The notes under the pieces: model-generated
Told to the model about the DNA's origin: nothing
The model's input: only the letters and a program-made list of their open reading frames with translations
Database searches by the model: none
Source: Zerene cesonia
Taxonomy: Eukaryota; Arthropoda; Insecta; Lepidoptera; Pieridae
Assembly (NCBI RefSeq): GCF_012273895.1
Contig: NC_052114.1
Coordinates: forward strand, 2,790,001-2,854,000
DNA: 64,000 bases
Reading direction: 5' to 3'
Made by a program: the position numbers and the translations under genes
Shown: in pieces, positions 52,201 to 61,200 of the stretch
How positions within the stretch are numbered: position 1 is the stretch's first letter
Layout of the letters: every line of letters begins with the position of its first letter

Positions 52201-55200
52201 CATACGCTGAATGTAAAAACTAATATGAGTCAACACCGAGCAGCATACGACTGTGATTGCATCGGATTCGTCGCGTACGTGCCTCGGGCGACGCGACGCC
52301 CGCCAACGGCCCCGGCCGCGGCGTGGGTCGACACGTGATCTGCGCTCACGTTGCGGAGCACGAGGCGTTGCGAAAACTCGAATGCCGCTGCCGTGACGTA
52401 ACCGATCCGATAACGCTCAGATAACAACGCAGGGGACGGCGATAGAATCGCTTTTACCGAATGCGTAATGGAAATCTCTCGAAAACCGCGCAAGGTCGCC
52501 GTTTAGAAAGTAACGTGTGAAGGTTGTGGGGTTTTAAATTACTAGTCGGCTCTCATTATTGATTATTGAATTAGTTATTAGGCAATCTTCACCTAGTATG
52601 ATAATATTTGATAGGTGAAAGGTAAAATAAAGCTTCTTTTTGTAATAACAAAAGCATTCGTCTCTCCGTTACACCGTCCATTTCAATCAATCATTGTTCC
52701 CTGTTGACATTGGGAAATTTCCACGAGTACAATTCGATAAATTATAACCGAGATCCTTCTATGCAATGTGTATGCTGTGCCGCGTCACGTGGTTCGGGCA
52801 CTGGACCGATTTAAATGTACATATATACAAAACACCTAAGTTATCATTATCAAGGTTTCCAAATTTTTAGATCACATTCGATTAAACCGAAGAAATTAGC
52901 AGATACATAGCAATAAAAGATATTGTAAAATCATGTAAAACAAACTACTCATAAATACGTACTTATATATAATTTTTAAATTTCTCTCTTTTGAATCAAT
53001 AATAATGCATGCGCTTTTTACCAATTTGTGCTTTAATTTGGAGGCAACAAATGATTTTTCATAGTTTACTTCATTCGTTGGAATATTTTTCCTTTCTTCA
53101 ATCATTTATTAAATTAGATACATAGTTGTTTAGCATGTGTAGTTTTGCAGACCATGACCTCGTCATCTTCAAGGCAGCCAAGTATACATGACTCATGATA
53201 ATATAAATATGAATTTATTTATAACAAATCACAATAGCTTGGCAGATAACACGGTTTGGGTTGTTTTCAATCGGCAATCTCACGTGCACGCCTAAGGTAA
53301 GTACTACCGTATTTATTAATAAGACTTTCCTCTTACATCGGTATAACATAAAAAAATCGGTCAAGTGCGAGTCGGACTTACGACACTATGTTTCTATATG
53401 TTGCATATAAAAAGCTAGCCCAACGGTAAAGGAATTTGTCAACCATCCAGTTTAATATTTATGACCTAGCTAACCGTTGTTTAACCTAGATTTTTTATTA
53501 TATGGTGTTATTTAGCGGCAACAAAAATAATATATCTAACAGTATGTCTGAAAATTTCAGCAGTCTAACTACCACGGTACACGAGACAGCTTAAGTGCAG
53601 ACAGATACATAGACGGACGGACGGACAGACAGATTGACAGACAGACGCACAGCGAATATTTAGATAGTAGGTAATGGTCTCGTTTTGCCCTTTGCGCATA
53701 TAAACGCGAACATGAGGTCCTTATAGGTGATTTTTATATATTATTATTTTTTTAAATCATTCATATTATTACAATCAATACTTACATTAGAATTCAAATT
53801 ACCTGAGACCTCACAATTGCTATTAGGTCAATAAGTTGGATATAACAGAGAATACTGTTGAAGATAATGTGATTTTCTCATTAATGTTGTTACTTATCAA
53901 TTCTACACGTGTAGACAGATAAGGTCAAAACAGGAAAATTTGATTTCACCATTTTGTTCCACGTAGCTATGTGTACAAGTGCAGTTAAGTATTTGGTTTG
54001 TTTAAATAGCAAATATATGCCAGCGATTGCGTTAAAGCCATTGAATAAATGTTTACTAGATCTAGAATCTATGTACACTTTATATGTATTGCTTGAAAAT
54101 ACTATTCGATATTTGATGGATGGTATTTACTATTTTTATAAGAAACTAGCTGCACCCGGCAAACGCTGTTCTGCCTTACTCTTATCATTTAGGGGTATGA
54201 AAAATAGATGTTGGCCGATTCTCATAGGTACCGGATAAGCACAAAAAATTTCATCAAAATCGGTCAAGCCGTTTCGGAGGAGTATGGCAACGAAAACTGT
54301 GACACGAGAATTTTATATATTAGATGAGTCTTGAAAAAGCTAAAACGTTTTGGCAACTCATCATTAGAAACATTTATTTAATATTCAAACAATTACACTC
54401 ACTGTGACTCATAGTACAACTTCATGTAATAATGATTAATAAATATAAATTATCTAAAAGGTTTATTTGGAAAAAAAAAACTACAAAATCGTATGATAAA
54501 TTACAGTCCTTTTAAAATATGCATTACGAAATTGGAATAGACATGCCTAACTTCTTTGTTACAATCGCTTTTTCTTAAGTTAAATGTAAAAATACAAACC
54601 GTTAAATGAAGGATGACATCTAGGTATACGTCTTTCAGAGTAAAATTTGCAGAAGTATATATATCTAGAAGATATCTATGAGGATCCGAAGTGATAACTT
54701 ATAACAGTCCTACAGGCTGCAACCTCCACAAAAAGCATTAAGGTACTTTTATATATATACTTATTCTTAGTAATCCAATCACAAGCTAAAACCTCAGGAT
54801 TTTAAAGTCGTGAAACATGCATAATTACGTCACTTCTCGTGATATCTATACTCAGTAACACAAGGTCGGGTTAATTGCGTGTGCTAGATAAATTCTATTT
54901 ATCCTTTAAAATAGGCGATACGTGATATATAACAACGTGTGTAAATAATTACAATTCACTTGCAGACTGACCGCCTCCTTGGTACAGTGGTTAACGCGTG
55001 AGCTTAGAACCGAGGGTTCCTGGGGTCGATTCCCGGTGGGGACGCGAAAAAATAAAAAAAGGTCTCGGGTCTGGCAGGACACATAAGGCTGATCACCTAC
55101 TTGTCCATAAAGAAAATCGATCAGTGAAACAGATGTATATCATGTGCCCCATTACCCCAATAGGGGACACGGGACTTCACTTTACACTTAAAGACTAGAC

Positions 55201-58200
55201 TCGGATGTAACTACACCGTTAAATATTTCTCTAATACAATACCGACATAACTCTTTTGCAATAAAAACGCCTCAACATATATGCAGAAGGCTTCGATCAA
55301 CAACACAAAAAGCAGTATTAAAATCACTTTGAAATTTGAATACACACTAAATACTTGTGATGAGCTGTTAATGAACACTATTTTTAATTATCACGCTTTC
55401 ATTAGCTTTACCTGTGTTTGTAGGTTTGTTTCAGATTTCTTCAGACTCGATTTTGACCCACTTTAATTCAAACTTTGTAATACAATAATTTCATGAGTTT
55501 ATCTTATGAGGATGGCCAGGATTAAATGATTTCCTTACATATACCCAGCAAGTGAGACAATTAATTAATTATAATATCATTAGAACGTGTTTTGTTTTTC
55601 TTTTATTAAATATATATTATTTTATGGTGTGATCGCCGAAAACTTCCTGAATTTTATATTGAATATAATTACAGCTATGGTTAAATAAATACAATAGTAA
55701 GTAGTAATTTTTGAGCTGATTAAATGTTAAATTATTAATAGATTTTAATATTTATAAAATTTTTATAATTTCATTCCTATTCTGATCTGAGTAACCCTTT
55801 CAATAAAATATATCGTAAGAAATAAAACCCTATCACGATTGCATTATTTTGAATCAATCGTTCATTAATTAGGGTTCCCTATACAAAGGGTAAAACGGAG
55901 TTTAAATTCTTAGCTAATTTGTACAGAGCCCGCGCGTCGCGAATCCGACTCGCACTTGATCGAGTTTTTTACACGTGTCCCCATTATCGGTTAAGATATA
56001 ATCTGCTCTTGAATTGATTTATAGATGATTCACGCGAAATAGTGGCCGTTTTACGAAAAATAATGGAATTGCTAAACATCAGCTGCTAGCAATTCCCAAA
56101 AGAATTCATTAGTGACTAGAAAACGTAATTTCAAACGTATTTTATTTTACCTGAATGATTAAAAATTAAAAGAGAAAAAAAAAAACTTTATTATTATATT
56201 AAAATTAATTATAATATTAAAATGATTTAAAAAATGTCATTATGTTCTATGTCTTTAAGTACCTAATTATGTATTTAATTTATTAAAAAGCAACAATGAA
56301 AAATAATATAAAAGTTTGCAGATAAATATACTTAATATGTAGAACATGTTGCTTCTGAGAGCAGACAAAGTTGTGTCAGCTAGTTAGCTATAAGAGGAAA
56401 CCAATGGCGTATCAAAGAACAATTTGGAGCGAAACATATTAAATACTAATGTACTAACAAAATAATATAATGCACCATACAAGGTGCTACAAATTTGCTT
56501 ATATTAATTAATTATCTCTAACTATAACGAAAATACTAATGGGTTGTCATAAAATTGTGATAAAATGTACAAAATAAGTAAATAATTATTACAAATAGAA
56601 TTTGTTGATAAGAAATGCAATGGAAATGTTTTGCTTTTATTTAAAATAGTGATTGTACAAGCCATGGCTGCGTAGTCACGTTTTCATCCATGCTTCATAG
56701 TCTATCTCGTTCTATCGCATCATGCGTACCTGGTTGATATGCTTTTCTCTCTTTTGCACTTGTGTCACACTTCACTATGTGTTATAGTGACCAGTGGAGG
56801 CCACGTCACATCGGTTACGTACATTGTATGTTGTTATGGTAGAGATATTGTTCATTTCCATGAACATTGAATATTTATAGTCTAATTTTTGCTAAATATA
56901 GAATGGCTTTTTATGCATGAATTATATTAACAGAGTTCTTATTACTCAAACAATTCTGTTATTTGTGACATAAAATAGTTGCTGATGATGACCATTTTTT
57001 AATACGGTAAAAATCATATACCATTCAGCTCACGTATTTTCTGATCATGGATAGTTTAAAATGCATGTTTAGTAAGTAGTGTAAGAAATATATTAAGCAA
57101 AGAGAGATTCGTACTATTCTTTTACACACCCCAACTACACATAAACAACTGATTACCAGTACGGTATCGAGCTCATGCAAAGATAAGCTGTAAAAAATAA
57201 GCACCTTCTATCCGGTTGACTTCGTTCAAGTCAGGCGACACAAACGTGACAGCGCTACAGAGGTGTGTGTAACGTAACATGTAAACAGCTTTGTTTGTGT
57301 GTACCGTCACATTTCGCGCGGCGTGTGGAGGCCGGCGCGTGCACCCCCCCGCCCCGCTCCACTCCGAGTCACGTGTTTCACGACGTCTGCTGCTATTTTC
57401 GCAGGGCGCTTTCGCCGCAACCACGAATTTATGCCGATATATTGCATCGCACGGATTTATTTTCTGTTTTTTTTTTTTTGAAGTTATTATAATACAGTTC
57501 TAAAAGTACTATATATTATTACAGTAGGAAATAATGATTATTCAATAATTAAACTATATTTTAATATTCACCTATACTAATTATACTGTAGTGTTTCTAA
57601 TTATACGTTAAAATTTAGGCAGTAATCAAGCCAAATAAAATTTTACTGCACTTTACCTATATTTAAAACTATTTCACTAAAAAAAAACTAACACAGGGTG
57701 CAGGTCAAAACGTGAGAGTTCTTTTAGAGTGTAGGTAGGTAGTATACTAAAACTACTTATTACATATAAGATACTGTTTTAGCTACTACTTAATAGGGCC
57801 TTTATTGGACATAGACACGTGTAGCAAAATATTGTGCAATTACAAAACAGAATTAAATAACTTGATTTAATGAATAACGATTGGAAATTTCCTGTGTTCT
57901 TTGGGTAGACATGAAATTTGGTTTTATGTAACTTTTAAAGTAAGTGTATATATTTTAATTTTTTTTAAATATTTATAGGTATATGTATTTTAAATTTTTA
58001 AAGTATACAGCTTATAAATTACCTACTGAACGTGAAACCGGAAATTTTAAACTTAAGGTTTTATTTTTATGCAGAAAATTTTTTAGATGTGGTAGGTTTA
58101 GAGGCAGTAGTTCTTGTACTTATTATTCTGTGGTACAGTGGCTTGTAATTTTGTAGATACTTCCGTACCTTTATGATGCTATGAAATAAGCAAATCGAAA

Positions 58201-61200
58201 ATACATATTATCAACATGAATAATCGCTTTCATTTATCAGACCACATTATAAATTTGAATTTATCAAAAGATCGGAATTTGGAAAAGTAGAAATATAAAA
58301 AAGAAGAATTTATCGGACATAAAAATATAGATATCAGTTATAAAATTCGTATCTCCTTATAAATATATTGCAAAAATCATAATTATTAAATTAAAGAAAA
58401 TAAATGTGGGAGGAGTTGGCGTGAAATATACATCTACTCACTCGGTAAAAAATATAGCTACTGGGTTTATTTTCGTAAGTAGTGGGAGCCGGAGCCCGGT
58501 ATCCTTTTCTTACCCTTCCAACTCCTTTCTTTATCCCAGACCTTGTAAGTTAGGATATTTTTTTTTTGCAGAGACGTAAGACGACCTACCAGCTCCTTTG
58601 CCGATTGTGACATAAGAAATAAATCTGCTCATTCAAATAAACACGGCAACAAAACAGTGAAACATAACGTCATGAGAAAGCCAATATATCGAAGAATCAA
58701 AAGTTCGACATTTGACATCTACCAACCCCCACCGTGGTGGTTTATGGTCTGAACCACCATAGTTAGCCTTTATCCCTGCAGACGGAACTAATATAATGAT
58801 GATGATCATAATTATAAGACTATAAACAATTGTCAGTAATTGAAGTTGGTAGCATAATGTTTCTGTTTTCTATTTGAAAGGGTTTATAACAGACTAGATG
58901 CTCGTCCCGGCTCCGCCTGGATAAACACAAACACAATTTCATTGCAATCGATTCAGTAGTTTTTGCGTGAAAGAGCATCAAACACACACACATCCGTACA
59001 AACTTTCGCATTTATAATATTAGTAGGACTAGTAGGATTAGTAGGATACGATAGGATAGCCTTCCTCAATAAATGGTCTATCTAACACTGAAAGAATTTT
59101 TCAAATCGGACCAGTAGTTCCTGAGATTAGTGCGTTCAAACAAACAAACTCTTCAGCTTCATAATATTAATATAGATTACTAGCTGTGCCCCGCGGTTTC
59201 ACCCGCGTAAGTCCGTATCCCGTAGGAATATCGGAATAAAAAGATGCCTTTTTTTTTTATGGCAGGGCAAGCAAAGGAGCAGGTGGGCCACCTGATGTTA
59301 AATGGTCACCACCGCCCATAAACACTNNNNNNNNNNNNNNNNNNNNNNNNNNNNNNNNNNNNNNNNNNNNNNNNNNNNNNNNNNNNNNNNNNNNNNNNNN
59401 NNNNNNNNNNNNNNNNNNNNNNNNNNNNNNNNNNNNNNNNNNNNNNNNNNNNNNNNNNNNNNNNNNNNNNNNNNNNNNNNNNNNNNNNNNNNNNNNNNNN
59501 NNNNNNNNNNNNNNNNNNNNNNNNNNNNNNNNNNNNNNNNNNNNNNNNNNNNNNNNNNNNNNNNNNNNNNNNNNNNNNNNNNNNNNNNNNNNNNNNNNNN
59601 NNNNNNNNNNNNNNNNNNNNNNNNNNNNNNNNNNNNNNNNNNNNNNNNNNNNNNNNNNNNNNNNNNNNNNNNNNNNNNNNNNNNNNNNNNNNNNNNNNNN
59701 NNNNNNNNNNNNNNNNNNNNNNNNNNNNNNNNNNNNNNNNNNNNNNNNNNNNNNNNNNNNNNNNNNNNNNNNNNNNNNNNNNNNNNNNNNNNNNNNNNNN
59801 NNNNNNNNNNNNNNNNNNNNNNNNNNNNNNNNNNNNNNNNNNNNNNNNNNNNNNNNNNNNNNNNNNNNNNNNNNNNNNNNNNNNNNNNNNNNNNNNNNNN
59901 NNNNNNNNNNNNNNNNNNNNNNNNNNNNNNNNNNNNNNNNNNNNNNNNNNNNNNNNNNNNNNNNNNNNNNNNNNNNNNNNNNNNNNNNNNNNNNNNNNNN
60001 NNNNNNNNNNNNNNNNNNNNNNNNNNNNNNNNNNNNNNNNNNNNNNNNNNNNNNNNNNNNNNNNNNNNNNNNNNNNNNNNNNNNNNNNNNNNNNNNNNNN
60101 NNNNNNNNNNNNNNNNNNNNNNNNNNNNNNNNNNNNNNNNNNNNNNNNNNNNNNNNNNNNNNNNNNNNNNNNNNNNNNNNNNNNNNNNNNNNNNNNNNNN
60201 NNNNNNNNNNNNNNNNNNNNNNNNNNNNNNNNNNNNNNNNNNNNNNNNNNNNNNNNNNNNNNNNNNNNNNNNNNNNNNNNNNNNNNNNNNNNNNNNNNNN
60301 NNNNNNNNNNNNNNNNNNNNNNNNNNTGATAGCACGCAGCCTTGTGGGACGCCAGCGTTCACATAAAGAGGTTCAGAGCAAGAACCGTCGACTGCGACCT
60401 TAATTCTTCTCTCTTTCAGGAAGCTGGCAACCCAATCGCATAATCTCTCAGGAAGTCCGAATGACGGTAATTTCGACAGAAGTGCTTTGTGCCAAACCCG
60501 ATCGAAGGCTTTCGCTACATCCAAACTTACAGCCAATGCCTCCCCCTGCCTATATGTTATTCCAGTTATCCAGCTGTCTACGTACCAAATTTCATTGCAA
60601 TTGGTTCAGTAGTTTTTACGTGAAAGAGTAACAAACATCCATACATCCATACTTACAAACTTTCGCATTTATAATATTAGTAGGACTAGTAGGATTAGTA
60701 GGATACGATAGGATAGCCTTCCTCAATAAATGGTCAATCTAACACTGAAAGAATTTTTCAAATCGGACCAGTAGTTCCTGAGATTAGCGCGTTCAAACAA
60801 ACAAACTCTTCAGCTTCATAATATCAATATAGATTATAGTAATTACTATTTATTGTTTATAACCTAGATTCACGCCGTCGAATCGCCAGGAATGCAGCTT
60901 AAAATCACCTAATCGTGTACGAATTATCGACCGATTTTGTTTTTATTTCATGGATTTTCTTATGTTCGTAAGCGGGATATTGCTAAAGAAGAAATGGTCA
61001 AGATGAATCACATTGTTATTGTAAGATGTAACCTATATACTTATCTTTATGATCGTGAAAGTTCATAATAGTTATTTTTTTCCATTCTATATTTTCCTCT
61101 ACAATTTAGGTATCGAAAGTAACGAAAATCGGGTGGTGCCTACTGCTACTTTAGCCACCCACAGACCGGTTTTCATTAAAGGTTTTATTTAACAATTACT

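Larger units (their letters stand above)
45947..57821. promoter_or_regulatory. Scatter of 14 canonical CACGTG E-boxes in cwo intron 1
   Basis: Perfect CACGTG starts at 45947, 46762, 47624, 47739, 48641, 50221, 50825, 52332, 52786, 53281, 53906, 55972, 57370 and 57816. Another is in intron 2 (42225), with singles at 36510 and in the last exon (34339). CACGTG is the shared target of CLOCK-CYCLE and of CWO itself, so these are candidate circadian and autoregulatory sites. At about 35% GC, one is expected by chance per ~10 kb. Binding is inferred. Confidence 0.6.
59180..60690 (-). mobile_element. Helitron-like element interrupted by a LINE
   Basis: Inverted element: CTAG-side end CCCCGCGGTTTCACCCGCG at 59188-59206, reading to GGAATAAAAAGATGCC at 59248, then the LINE, then TATATGTTATTCCAGTTATC from 60551 on to the head near 60690. 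Other copies in the window show that 59248 and 60551 are neighbours in the uninterrupted element. Confidence 0.75.

Noticed and set aside
52230..52493. 87-codon minus-strand frame in the CpG-rich island
   Set aside because: GC-rich DNA lacks stop codons by chance; no domain, and no splice join to cwo in a fitting phase was seen.
53613..53652. CRISPR-like or satellite array from GACGGACGGACAGACAGA
   Set aside because: Simple low-complexity run inside a known type of dispersed repeat; no spacer structure, and this is an insect genome.
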